From NCBI RefSeq assembly GCF_016919245.1, contig NZ_JAFEJA010000001.1, forward strand, positions 2,948,001 through 3,012,000: a stretch of 64,000 nt of DNA, given 5' to 3'. Both the position numbers and the translations under genes were made by a program. Positions 44,101 to 52,171 of this stretch are shown here, piece by piece. Each line of letters starts with the position of its first letter. The stretch's first letter is position 1. The notes under the pieces were generated by a model, which searched no databases, was not told the DNA's origin, and saw only the letters and a program-made list of their open reading frames with translations. This DNA is from Streptomyces zhihengii. GTDB taxonomy: Bacteria; Actinomycetota; Actinomycetes; Streptomycetales; Streptomycetaceae.

Positions 44101-44882
44101 TCGTAGGGGAAGTCGCCGGGTGCGAGCTCGCGCTCGGCGAGCAGCACGGCGCGGTGCACCAGTTCGGCGTAGTCGAGCACCCCCTGCATGTCGAGCACGT
44201 CCAGGTACTCGGCGAGGAAGGCGGCGGCGGCGCCCCAGTCGGGGCGGCCGGTGCGCGCGGCGAAGCGGGCGAGGGCGTCCGGGCCGAGGCCGAGTTCCCG
44301 GCTGCGGGCCAGCACCGCGCGGACCTCGTCGGCGAAGCCCCGGGTGGTCAGGCAGGCCCGCAGGTCGCCCGGCCAGCGGACCCCCGCGAGTCCCTCGCGT
44401 TCGAGGGCGATGTGCCCGGTGAGGAGTTCGCGCAGGGCGACGTCCTGCTCCGGGCCGGAGAGCAGCCGCAGCGGCTCGGCGAAGAGGTCGGCGTCCTGGT
44501 GGGCGCGGATCAGGGCGTAGCAGAAGGAGTGGAAGGTGGTCGCCTGCGGGCCGTGGGCGCCGCCGAGCCGCAGGGCCATCCGGTCGCGCAGCTCCACCGC
44601 GGCCTTGCGGCTGAAGGTGAGCACCAGGATCCGCGCGGGGTCCTGGCCGCGGGCGATCCGCGCGGCGACGGACTCCACCAGGGTCGTCGTCTTGCCGGTG
44701 CCCGGTCCGGCGAGCACCAGCAGCGGTCCTTCGCCGTGATCAACCACCGCGCGCTGTGCTGCGTCCAGCTGAGGGGGATCCAAGGGGACCGGCGGTGTGC
44801 GCACCAGCCGGTACGCACCCGTGGGCCTCCGCCGTACCTGATGCGGGTACGTCGTACGCCCCGTGGTGGAGGAGGAACTCAC
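41172..44882 (-). CDS. adnA: AdnA-like helicase-nuclease subunit
   Basis: The 1236-residue partner of AdnB has a UvrD-type motor with Walker A AGPGTGKTTT (58-67), VDEYQDTDPAQ, GDPDQSIYAFRGA and YVAATRARDRLVV. The C-terminal nuclease has the catalytic segment YVVDFKTGK and QLAVYQLAV. Four cysteines frame it: NTCALQWF before the domain and CAHCTFRASC at the end, the arrangement of an iron-sulfur staple in AddB-type nucleases. Residues 455-610 are an Ala/Gly/Glu low-complexity insertion with repeats. GTG 44882 is the start. Gene order adnA before adnB matches mycobacteria. Confidence 0.88.
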   Translation of the reverse strand: MSSSSTTGRTTYPHQVRRRPTGAYRLVRTPPVPLDPPQLDAAQRAVVDHGEGPLLVLAGPGTGKTTTLVESVAARIARGQDPARILVLTFSRKAAVELRDRMALRLGGAHGPQATTFHSFCYALIRAHQDADLFAEPLRLLSGPEQDVALRELLTGHIALEREGLAGVRWPGDLRACLTTRGFADEVRAVLARSRELGLGPDALARFAARTGRPDWGAAAAFLAEYLDVLDMQGVLDYAELVHRAVLLAERELAPGDFPYDAVFVDEYQDTDPAQVRLLHALAGGGRTLVAFGDPDQSIYAFRGADVNGILDFPDAFPRRDGAPAGVAVLTTSRRSGTGLLEATRRLARRMPLTRLPAERVRAHREPSAVREGGRVEVFTYPTASTETDNIADILRRAHLEDGVPWREMAVLVRAGGRTVPTLRRALTSAGVPVEVSGDDIPLRHEPAVAPLLTALRASAEAAGASAPEGPGEAGGLAGASPGAAPVGGRGAAPAGDGDASPGAASAGGGGVAAEDVASEEGAEGVASEEGAEGVASEGDEARGVGAEDGAGAAEGARPEDGAGSAKGAGAGEAAGAVEDGAGPAGGARPEAGAADGDEARGAAGAGSAVRFGGMDAETAIGLLTSPLGGMDTADLRRLGRALRDEERAGGNRVPPPSDVLVARALAEPERLVAHDAAYARGAQRLGALLRRTRELLAGGGTAEEALWLLWDGTSWPQRLERAAFRGGPGGRNADRDLDAVCALFETAARAEERTGGRGALNFIEELDAQDIAADTLSRREARADAVRLMTAHRSKGLEWSLVVVAGVQEGLWPDLRRRGSLLEADRIGRDGLAEPLPPGALLAEERRLFYVAATRARDRLVVTAVKAPADDGDQPSRFLTELGVEPRDIAGRPRRPLAVAPLVAELRATTVDPAASPALRDAAARRLARLAALSDEEGQPLVPSAHPYRWWGMFDPTHSAVPLRDRDRPVALSGSALDQLANTCALQWFLGREVKAEVPATAAQGFGNVIHVLADEVASGRTPADLAVLMERLESVWDGLVFDAPWKSAQEKEHARTALERFLRWHVTDRAGRTSAATEHDFDVTLEAGAYEVRIRGSMDRVEQDAGGRAYVVDFKTGKQAPTKDEVARHPQLAVYQLAVREGAVDDVFDGRRPEPGGAELVHLRQAAPQKEGGEALPKVQAQEAPSGEWVGDLLATAAGRVLDERFTPSAGQHCAHCTFRASCSAQPEGRQIVE
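43260..43350. repeat. In-frame repeat inside the adnA low-complexity insertion
   Basis: A 30-bp unit containing CCTCCGAGGCAACGCCCTCC occurs twice exactly and once diverged between about 43266 and 43350, encoding repeats of VASEEGAEG. Confidence 0.75.
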
Positions 44883-44983
44883 GTGGATCGCCGGTCCTGG
44901 TGGGTGTGCTGGTGGTGAGAACGCGGCGTGCGCCGCGCGCCGGCGAGGCTACGCCGGTTCGTGCCGTGCGGGTGGCCGCCGCG

Positions 44984-45394
44984 TCATGTCGCCCGTGCGC
45001 CGTCCGGGACGGCGGGGCCGCCGGCCGGATCCGGCCCGGGCCCCGGGGCGGCGGCGCCGTCCCACCGTGCCCGCTTCATGTCCAGGCGGGGCACATGGCC
45101 CTCGCTTGCGCGGGACGCCCCGCGCAGCGGTGTGCCCTCGGCACGGTACCGCTCCAGGGCGCGCAGCTCGTGGCCGGGCAGCAGCACGCCGTCCGCCCGG
45201 ACGACGCGCCACCAGGGGACCGCGCCGCCGTAGAGCGCCATGGCTCTGCCGACCTGCCGCGGACCGCCCTCGCCGAGCCATTCGGCGACGTCTCCGTAGG
45301 TCATCACCCGGCCCTCGGGGATCAGCTCGGCGACCTCCAGCACGCGCTCGGCGTAGTCGGGGTACTCGGGCGGCTCGCCCATCCGGTCGTCCAT
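44984..45394 (-). CDS. Alkyltransferase-like protein (ATL) of the MGMT family
   Basis: ATL proteins bind O6-alkylguanine without repairing it and hand the lesion to nucleotide excision repair. The 136-residue protein has the MGMT DNA-binding part (VMTYGDVAEWLGEGGPRQVG) and the active-site motif PWWRVV, where MGMT has PCHRVV: the acceptor cysteine is replaced by tryptophan, the defining ATL change. The C-terminal 45 residues are a Pro/Gly-rich extension. ATG 45394 has AGGATGGG upstream; ATG 45403 is an alternative. A methyltransferase-like gene also follows adnA in mycobacteria (Rv3204). Confidence 0.9.
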   Translation of the reverse strand: MDDRMGEPPEYPDYAERVLEVAELIPEGRVMTYGDVAEWLGEGGPRQVGRAMALYGGAVPWWRVVRADGVLLPGHELRALERYRAEGTPLRGASRASEGHVPRLDMKRARWDGAAAPGPGPDPAGGPAVPDGARAT

Positions 45395-45600
45395 CCGTCC
45401 CATCCTGCCGCACACCACCGACAACGCCCCCGGCCGGGGGAGAATCGGGGCACAGACCCCGAAGCACGAGATCTCGGGCACACTTGTCGTCCGCAAAACA
45501 CCCTGATACCCGCCTCTGTCGCCGGGCCGTGCCACCATCGTGCGGGCGGTGACTGGTGATACGAGATCAAGAAGAGACCGAGACGGCGAAGGAGCAGGGC

Positions 45601-48324
45601 GTGCAGGCTCCTCACGCGACGGACGGCCCCGAGTCCGGGGCGCGCCCCGGCGCGCCCGTTCCCGGCGCTGAGCCGGGGCACGACGGCGCCGCCGAGGTCC
45701 CCGCCGGCGCCACCGCGGTGAGCGCGCAGGCCGGCGCCGACCGGGTCTCCGGCGACGAGCCGCTGCTCGCCGCGCGGGTCCACCGCCCCTCGGACCTGAT
45801 GCGACTGCTCGTCGGCATCCTGGTCATCGCGCTCGTGCTGGCCGTCGCCGCCTTCGCCCAGGGCACCACGACCGGCCTCGAGTCCGACATCAGCAAGGGC
45901 ACCGACCAGGCGCCCGATCTGCTGGTCAAGATCGCGGGCCTGGTGTCGAGCATCGCGGTGCTGCTGGTGCCCGTGGCCTTCGCCATCGAGCGGCTGGTCA
46001 AACGCGACGGGCTGCGGATCGCCGACGGCGTGCTCGCCGCGGTGCTGGCGCACGGGGTGACCCTCGCCACCGACCTGTGGGTCTCACGGGCCGCCCCCGG
46101 CAGCCTCCAGGACGCGCTGACCCAGGCCCGCGCGGACGGGCTGACCGACCCGGTGCACGGCTACCTCGCCCCCGTGATCGCCTACATGACCGCGGTCGGG
46201 ATGGCCCGCAGGCCCCGCTGGCGGGTGATCCTGTGGGTGGTGCTGCTGCTCGACGCCTTCGCGATGCTGGTCGCGGGCTACACCACACCGTTCTCGATCA
46301 TCCTCACCGTGCTCCTCGGCTGGACGGTGGCGTACGGCACCCTCTACGCCGTCGGTTCGCCGAACGTCCGCCCCACCGGCCAGACCCTGCTGGCCGGTCT
46401 GCGGCACGTCGGTTTCCACCCGGTGAGCGCGATGCGCGCCGAGGACACCCCGGAGAACACCGACCAGGACCGCGGCCGCCGCTACATCGTGTCCCTGGAG
46501 GACGGCCCTCCGCTGGACGTCACCGTCGTCGACCGGGAACAGCAGGCGCACGGCTTCTTCTACCGGGTGTGGCGCCGGCTGACGCTGCGCTCGATCACCA
46601 CCCGCCGCTCCATCCAGTCGCTGCGCCAGGCGCTGGAGCAGGAGGCGCTGCTGGCGTACGCGGCGATCGCCGCCGGCGCCAACGCGCCCAAACTGATCGC
46701 CACCTCCGAGCTCGGCCCCGACGCCGTGATGCTGGTCTACGAGCACCAGGGCGGCCGGCTGCTGGACTCCCTCGCCGACGAGGAGATCACCGACGAGGTG
46801 GTGCTCGGCGCCTGGCGGCAGGTGAAGGCGCTCCAGTCGCGCCGGATCGCCCACCGCAGACTGGCGGGCGACGCGATCATGGTCGACGGCACGGGCCGGG
46901 TGATCGTCACGGATCTGCGGGGCGGCGAGATCGCGGCCGGTGACCTGGTGCTGCGGATGGACATCGCGCAGCTCCTGGCGACCCTGGGCCTGCGGGTCGG
47001 CGCGGAGCGCGCGGTCGCCGCGGCGGTCGAGGTGCTGGGGCCGGACGCGGTGGCCGACTGCCTGCCGCTGCTCCAGCCGATCGCGCTGAGCCGCTCCACC
47101 CGGGCGACCCTGCGCCAGCAGGCCCGTGAGCGGGCGGCGCGCGAGCGGGAGGCGGTGCTGGAGGCGTCGGCCGCGGCACGGCGGGCCCGCACCGACGCGG
47201 AGGAACCCGCCGCCGACGAACGAAGGGACGACCGCAAGGCCGCCCGGAAGGTCGAGAAGGCGGAGCGGCAGGCCGACAAGCGGGCCGTCGACGAGGCGCT
47301 GGAGGAGGCCCGCGAGGAGGACCTGCTCTCGCAGATCCGCGCCCAGGTGCTGCTGATCAGGCCCCAGGCGCCGGTGGAGCCGGTCCGTCTGGAGCGGATC
47401 AGGCCGCGGACGCTCGTCAGCTTCATCGCCGGGGCCGTCGCCGCGTACTTCCTGCTGTCGCAGATCGCGGGCATCGACTTCGGCACGGTCTTCGAGCGGG
47501 CGCACTGGGGCTGGGTCGCCGCGGCGCTGGCGTTCTCGGCGCTCAGCTATCTCGCGGCGGCCATGAGCCTGCTGGGCTTCGTGCCCGAGCGCGTCGGGTT
47601 CCGGCCCACCGTGTGGGCGCAGGTGGCCGGGTCGTTCGTCAAGATCGTGGCCCCCGCCGCCGTCGGCGGTGTGGCGCTGAACACCCGCTTCCTCCAGCGG
47701 TCGGGGGTGCGGCCCGGTCTGGCGGTGGCGAGCGTCGGTGCCTCGCAGCTGTTCGGCCTGGGCTGCCACATCCTGCTGCTGCTGCTCTTCGGCTATCTGA
47801 CCGGGACCGAGCGGACGGCCTCCTTCACCCCGTCGAGGACGGTGATCGCCGGTCTGCTGACGGTCGCCGTGCTGGTGCTGGTGGTGACGGCGATCCCGTT
47901 CCTGCGGAAGTTCGTCGTGACCCGGCTGCGCTCGCTCTTCGCCGGTGTGGTGCCGCGCATGCTGGACGTGCTCCAGCGCCCGATGAAGCTGCTCACCGGC
48001 ATCGGCGGCATGCTGCTGCTGACCGGTGTGTTCGTGATGTGCCTGGACGCCTCGATCCGCGCGGTCGACGGCGGCAACCAGCCGATCAGCTACGCCAGCA
48101 TCGCGGTGGTCTTCCTGGCCGGCAACGCCCTCGGCTCGGCCGCGCCGACGCCCGGCGGCGTGGGCGCGGTGGAGGGCGCGCTGCTGGGCGGTCTGGTGCT
48201 GGTCGGCGTGCCGAAGGAGGTCGCCGCCCCGGCGGTCCTGCTCTACCGGATGATGACGCTCTGGCTGCCGGTGCTGCCCGGGTGGTTCGCGTTCAACCAC
48301 CTCACCCGCAAGGGGTCGCTGTGA
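45601..48324 (+). CDS. Large membrane protein with kinase-like middle and LPG-synthase/flippase-like end
   Basis: The 907-residue protein has four parts. Residues 1-60 are disordered and acidic; residues 65-265 hold about six transmembrane helices. Residues 290-600 are a cytoplasmic region resembling a degenerate protein-kinase/ABC1 fold (LEDGPPLDVTVVDREQQAHG, VMLVYEHQGGRLLDSL, RIAHRRLAGDAIMVDGTG, VTDLRGG) followed by a charged helix. Residues 605-907 form the UPF0104/LPG-synthase-type domain with about eight helices and APTPGGVGAVEGALLGG. The GTG at 45601 has GGAG seven bases upstream; the in-frame GTG at 45556 has none. Its lipid substrate is unknown. Confidence 0.82.
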   Translation: MQAPHATDGPESGARPGAPVPGAEPGHDGAAEVPAGATAVSAQAGADRVSGDEPLLAARVHRPSDLMRLLVGILVIALVLAVAAFAQGTTTGLESDISKGTDQAPDLLVKIAGLVSSIAVLLVPVAFAIERLVKRDGLRIADGVLAAVLAHGVTLATDLWVSRAAPGSLQDALTQARADGLTDPVHGYLAPVIAYMTAVGMARRPRWRVILWVVLLLDAFAMLVAGYTTPFSIILTVLLGWTVAYGTLYAVGSPNVRPTGQTLLAGLRHVGFHPVSAMRAEDTPENTDQDRGRRYIVSLEDGPPLDVTVVDREQQAHGFFYRVWRRLTLRSITTRRSIQSLRQALEQEALLAYAAIAAGANAPKLIATSELGPDAVMLVYEHQGGRLLDSLADEEITDEVVLGAWRQVKALQSRRIAHRRLAGDAIMVDGTGRVIVTDLRGGEIAAGDLVLRMDIAQLLATLGLRVGAERAVAAAVEVLGPDAVADCLPLLQPIALSRSTRATLRQQARERAAREREAVLEASAAARRARTDAEEPAADERRDDRKAARKVEKAERQADKRAVDEALEEAREEDLLSQIRAQVLLIRPQAPVEPVRLERIRPRTLVSFIAGAVAAYFLLSQIAGIDFGTVFERAHWGWVAAALAFSALSYLAAAMSLLGFVPERVGFRPTVWAQVAGSFVKIVAPAAVGGVALNTRFLQRSGVRPGLAVASVGASQLFGLGCHILLLLLFGYLTGTERTASFTPSRTVIAGLLTVAVLVLVVTAIPFLRKFVVTRLRSLFAGVVPRMLDVLQRPMKLLTGIGGMLLLTGVFVMCLDASIRAVDGGNQPISYASIAVVFLAGNALGSAAPTPGGVGAVEGALLGGLVLVGVPKEVAAPAVLLYRMMTLWLPVLPGWFAFNHLTRKGSL

Positions 48325-48461
48325 GGCCCGCGTCCAGGTCCCGGCGGTGAAGTCCACCCGTACGGCCCAGCAGCGGCACCCGTAGGGAGCACGGGGCGGT
48401 ACGCCACCCGCATGGGCCCGTCGCCCGTGCGGCGCATCCGGGGGCGGCGCACGATGGCCGC

Positions 48462-50036
48462 ATGCCGACGACTTCCGCCGCAGCACGCCGCACCGCCCGC
48501 CGCGCCGCCCTCGCATCGGCCACGGCCCTCGTCCTGCTGACCGCCGCCGGCTGCTCCGGCGGCGGGGACGGGGACGGCGCGGGCGACGCGACGGACTTCG
48601 CCGCCCAGAAGCTGGACTGGCAGCCGTGCCCGGCGCCGTCGCAGGCGGAGGGCGGCGGCACGAAGCCGTCCCCGCTGCCCGGCGGCGCCACGTGGGAGTG
48701 CTCCTTCATGGAGGCACCGCTCGACTACGACGACCCAGGCGGCGACACGATCGAACTCGCGCTCATACGCGCCCGGGCCTCGGACCCGGACCGGCGCATC
48801 GGCTCCCTCGTCTTCAACTTCGGCGGCCCCGGCGGCTCCGGCGTCGCCACCCTGCCCGCGGCGGCCGTCGACTACGGCACCCTGCGCACCCGCTACGACC
48901 TGGTGAGCTTCGACCCGCGCGGGGTGGGCCGCAGCGAGCCCGTGGAGTGCCTGGACGACCAGCAGATGGAGGAGTGGGTCGCCGAGGACTCCACCCCGGA
49001 CACCCCGGCGGAGGTCGAGACCTTCACCGAGAGCCTCACCTCCTTCGCCGACGCCTGCGAGAGCAACTCCGGCGAGGCGCTGCCGCACGTCGGCACGACC
49101 GAGGCCGCCCGCGACATGGACCTGATGCGCCAGGTGCTCGGCGACGACAAGCTCCACTACTTCGGCATCTCGTACGGCACCGAACTCGGCGGCGTCTACG
49201 CCCATCTGTTCCCGCGGAACGTGGGGCGGGCGGTCTTCGACGCCGTGGTGGACCCGACCGAGACCTCCGAGCAGGGCTCGCTCGGCCAGGCCGAGGGCTT
49301 CCAGCTCGCGCTCACCAACTTCCTGGAGGACTGCGTATCCCGCGGCGACGACTGCCGGCTGCCCGGCTCCACCGCGGGCGAGATCCAGGACTGGATCATC
49401 CGCTTCCTCGACGGCCTGGACGGCAAGCCGATCCCCGGCCTCGGCGGCCGGGAGCTGACGCAGAGCCAGGGCCTGAACGGCATCGCCCAGACCCTGTACT
49501 CCCGTGAGTACTGGGAGCTGCTGGAGCAGGCCCTCGACGAGGCGGAGGGCGGCGACGGCGCCCTGCTGATGGCCTTCTCCGACGCCCTGACCGGCCGCAA
49601 CGAGAACGGGACCTACTCCAACAGCCAGGCGGCGGGCTCGGCCATCGGCTGTGTCGACTCCAAGGAGCGGTACACCCTGGAGCAGACCCGGGACGCGCTG
49701 CCGCGCTTCGAGAAGGCGTCCCCCGTCTTCGGGGCCTTCCTCGGCTGGGGCCTGATGGGCTGCACCGAGTGGCCGGTCCCCGGCACCTGGACCCACCCCG
49801 ACGTGTCGGCCCCGGGCGCGCCCCCGATCCTCGTGATCGGCAACACGGGCGACCCGGCCACCCCGTACGAGGGCGCCCAGCGGATGGCCGAGGCCCTCGG
49901 CGAGGGCGTCGGCGTGCGGATGACGTACCGCGGCGAGGGCCACGGCGCGTACGGCAACAGCGCCTGCGTGGACCGCGCGGTGAACGGCTACCTGCTGGAC
50001 GGCCGGGTGCCGAAGGACGGCACGGTCTGCCGCTAG
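48462..50036 (+). CDS. Secreted alpha/beta-hydrolase lipoprotein peptidase (TAP/SlpD type)
   Basis: The 524-residue protein resembles Streptomyces tripeptidyl aminopeptidases and SlpD/SlpE. A basic signal peptide ends in a lipobox (LLTAAGC), so it is probably lipid-anchored outside the cell. The fold shows NFGGPGGSG (oxyanion), FDPRGVGRS, the nucleophile GISYGTELGG near residue 230, the aspartate in GNTGDPATPY near 465 and the histidine in GEGHGAYG near 495, within the C-terminal TAP-like domain. It is monocistronic and ends before a hairpin shared with moeZ. Confidence 0.92.
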   Translation: MPTTSAAARRTARRAALASATALVLLTAAGCSGGGDGDGAGDATDFAAQKLDWQPCPAPSQAEGGGTKPSPLPGGATWECSFMEAPLDYDDPGGDTIELALIRARASDPDRRIGSLVFNFGGPGGSGVATLPAAAVDYGTLRTRYDLVSFDPRGVGRSEPVECLDDQQMEEWVAEDSTPDTPAEVETFTESLTSFADACESNSGEALPHVGTTEAARDMDLMRQVLGDDKLHYFGISYGTELGGVYAHLFPRNVGRAVFDAVVDPTETSEQGSLGQAEGFQLALTNFLEDCVSRGDDCRLPGSTAGEIQDWIIRFLDGLDGKPIPGLGGRELTQSQGLNGIAQTLYSREYWELLEQALDEAEGGDGALLMAFSDALTGRNENGTYSNSQAAGSAIGCVDSKERYTLEQTRDALPRFEKASPVFGAFLGWGLMGCTEWPVPGTWTHPDVSAPGAPPILVIGNTGDPATPYEGAQRMAEALGEGVGVRMTYRGEGHGAYGNSACVDRAVNGYLLDGRVPKDGTVCR

Positions 50037-50117
50037 GGCCGGACCGTCCGCCGGCAGGGGCGGAACCGTCCGCCGCGCGGAGGGGCCGGCCCGGCGGCAG
50101 GAGGCCCGGCATGCGTG

Positions 50118-50147
50118 GGCCCCGGACCGCCGAAGCGGTCCGGGGCC
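50118..50147. terminator. Bidirectional terminator
   Basis: A perfect 13-bp stem (50118-50130 with 50135-50147) with loop CGAA lies between the peptidase gene and the convergent moeZ. Confidence 0.8.
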
Positions 50148-50171
50148 ACGGACACCGTGGGGCGCCTGCCG

Positions 50172-51350
50172 TCAGTAGACGGGCTTCTCCGGCTCGATCT
50201 GGTGGACCCAGCCGATGACGCCGCCGCCGACGTGCACCGCGTCGGCGAAGCCGGCGGACTTCAGCACCGCGAGGACTTCCGCGCTGCGGACACCCGTCTT
50301 GCAATGCAGGACGATCTTCTTGTCCTGCGGCAGGTCCTGGAGGGCGCCGCCCATCAGGAACTCGTTCTTCGGGATCAGCCGGGCACCCGGGATCGAGACG
50401 ATCTCGTACTCGTTGACCTCGCGGACGTCGATGATGTCGATGTTCTCGCCGTCGTCGATCCACTCCTTGAGCTGCTTGGGAGTGATCGTCGAACCGGCGG
50501 CCGCCTCCTGCGCCTCCTCGGACACGACGCCGCAGAAGGCCTCGTAGTCGATGAGCTCGGTGACGGTCGGGTTCTCGCCGCAGACCGCGCAGTTCGGGTC
50601 CTTGCGGACCTTGACCTGGCGGTACTGCATCTCCAGGGCGTCGTAGATCATCAGGCGGCCGACGAGCGGCTCACCGATGCCGGCGAGCAGCTTGATCGCC
50701 TCGTTGACCTGGATGGAGCCGATGGACGCGCAGAGCACGCCCAGCACGCCGCCCTCGGCGCAGGAGGGGACCATGCCCGGCGGCGGGGGCTCCGGGTAGA
50801 GGCAGCGGTAGCAGGGCCCGTGCTCGGACCAGAAGACCGAGGCCTGTCCGTCGAAGCGGTAGATCGAGCCCCAGACGTACGGCTTGTTCAGCAGCACACA
50901 CGCGTCGTTGACCAGGTAGCGGGTCGCGAAGTTGTCGGTGCCGTCGACGATCAGGTCGTACTGGCTGAAGATCTCCATCACGTTCTCGGCCTCGAGCCGC
51001 TCTTCGTGAAGGATCACGTCGACGTAGGGGTTGATGCCCTTGACCGAGTCGCGCGCGGACTCCGCCTTGGAACGGCCGATGTCCGCCTGGCTGTGGATGA
51101 TCTGACGCTGCAGGTTCGACTCGTCGACCTCGTCGAACTCGACGATGCCGAGCGTGCCGACTCCCGCCGCGGCCAGGTACATCAGCGCCGGCGAGCCGAG
51201 GCCGCCCGCTCCCACGGCCAGCACCTTGGCGTTCTTCAGCCGCTTTTGCCCGTCCATGCCCACGTCGGGGATGATCAGGTGGCGGGAGTACCTGCGGACC
51301 TCGTCTACGGTGAGCTCGGCAGCCGGCTCGACCAGGGGTGGCAGCGACAC
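50172..51350 (-). CDS. moeZ: MoeZ: adenylyltransferase-sulfurtransferase
   Basis: MoeZ adenylates and thiocarboxylates ubiquitin-like sulfur carriers (MoaD, ThiS and others). The 392-residue protein has an E1-like domain with GAGGLGSPALMYLAAAG near residue 45 (ATP), the zinc cysteines in CYRCLYPE and CAVCGENP, and DGTDNFATRYLVND. A C-terminal rhodanese domain has its active-site cysteine in VLHCKTGVRSAE near 335. GTG 51350 has GGAG about six bases upstream. In Streptomyces MoeZ also serves secondary-metabolite sulfur carriers. It lies 59 bases after the spherulin-4-like gene on the same strand. Confidence 0.95.
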   Translation of the reverse strand: MSLPPLVEPAAELTVDEVRRYSRHLIIPDVGMDGQKRLKNAKVLAVGAGGLGSPALMYLAAAGVGTLGIVEFDEVDESNLQRQIIHSQADIGRSKAESARDSVKGINPYVDVILHEERLEAENVMEIFSQYDLIVDGTDNFATRYLVNDACVLLNKPYVWGSIYRFDGQASVFWSEHGPCYRCLYPEPPPPGMVPSCAEGGVLGVLCASIGSIQVNEAIKLLAGIGEPLVGRLMIYDALEMQYRQVKVRKDPNCAVCGENPTVTELIDYEAFCGVVSEEAQEAAAGSTITPKQLKEWIDDGENIDIIDVREVNEYEIVSIPGARLIPKNEFLMGGALQDLPQDKKIVLHCKTGVRSAEVLAVLKSAGFADAVHVGGGVIGWVHQIEPEKPVY

Positions 51351-51409
51351 GGGGGCTCCGTCGGTTGGGTAAGTACGGTTGTTCTTCCGTAACACTGCCA
51401 CGCCCCTTC

Positions 51410-52171
51410 TCATTCCGAGACACCCGGTCCGATCTGCGAGACGATTTCGTCCCAGTAGCCGGGCAGCGCCTCGAATGGACTGCCGTGCCCCTTTCCTCCC
51501 CTGGGGCCGCCTCGGTCGGTGAAGAAGATCGTCCCCGCGCCCTGCCAGCGGGCGATGCGGGTGGCCTCCTCCAGATGCGTGCGCGGGACGCCGTGGACGA
51601 AGTGCGCGAACCGCTCGGGCGGATACTCCGCCGTCCACTCGGCCACCTGCGACCAGCGGTAGTCCGCCCAGGCGCCGGAGAAGGTGACGAGCTGGTCGGC
51701 CGCCTCCGCGTAACCGGGGTAGGGGTGCGTCCCGTGGCCGAGCACCAGATGGCCGCCGTCCAGCACGGCGTCCAGGGTCGCCGTGGTGCGGCGCACCTGG
51801 GCGAGCTGCGCCCGCTCGGCCGGGCAGCGGTCCAGCAGGAAGCCCCCGACCTTGTACCAGTCGGCGAACTGCTGGGCGTCGGCGACCACCTCGCCGAACG
51901 GCCGCGCACCGTGGGCCAGATCGAGATGGCCCAGCACCCGCACACCGGCGTTCGCGAGACGCCCGGCGGCCTCCAGGCAGTGCGGGTCCGGCCGGGCGCC
52001 CGGGCCGTTCGACACATTGAGCACCACCCAGTGCAGCGGGGTCCCCGGCACGGTCAGCCCGGCCCACTCCAGGGGCGCGAGCAGCGGATGCGCGTAGCCG
52101 GGCACACCGAAGCCGAGCCGCTCCGCCCCGGTCGCCGACTGCCTGGCGCCGGTGCTCGTCAGATGCGGCAT
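51410..52171 (-). CDS. Spherulation-specific family 4 (spherulin-4/GH135-like) protein
   Basis: The 253-residue protein has the Spherulin-4 pattern: GFGVPGYAHPLL near residue 20, WVVLNVSNGPGARPDPH near 48, GVRVLGHLDLAHGARP, GGFLLDRCPA with the acidic residue of a TIM-barrel hydrolase, and RFAHFVHGVP. Relatives include Sph3, a glycoside hydrolase acting on N-acetylgalactosamine-rich exopolysaccharide. No signal peptide is evident, which is unusual for that role. The ATG at 52171 lies inside the last 13 bases of the epimerase gene, so the two are coupled. Confidence 0.85.
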   Translation of the reverse strand: MPHLTSTGARQSATGAERLGFGVPGYAHPLLAPLEWAGLTVPGTPLHWVVLNVSNGPGARPDPHCLEAAGRLANAGVRVLGHLDLAHGARPFGEVVADAQQFADWYKVGGFLLDRCPAERAQLAQVRRTTATLDAVLDGGHLVLGHGTHPYPGYAEAADQLVTFSGAWADYRWSQVAEWTAEYPPERFAHFVHGVPRTHLEEATRIARWQGAGTIFFTDRGGPRGGKGHGSPFEALPGYWDEIVSQIGPGVSE

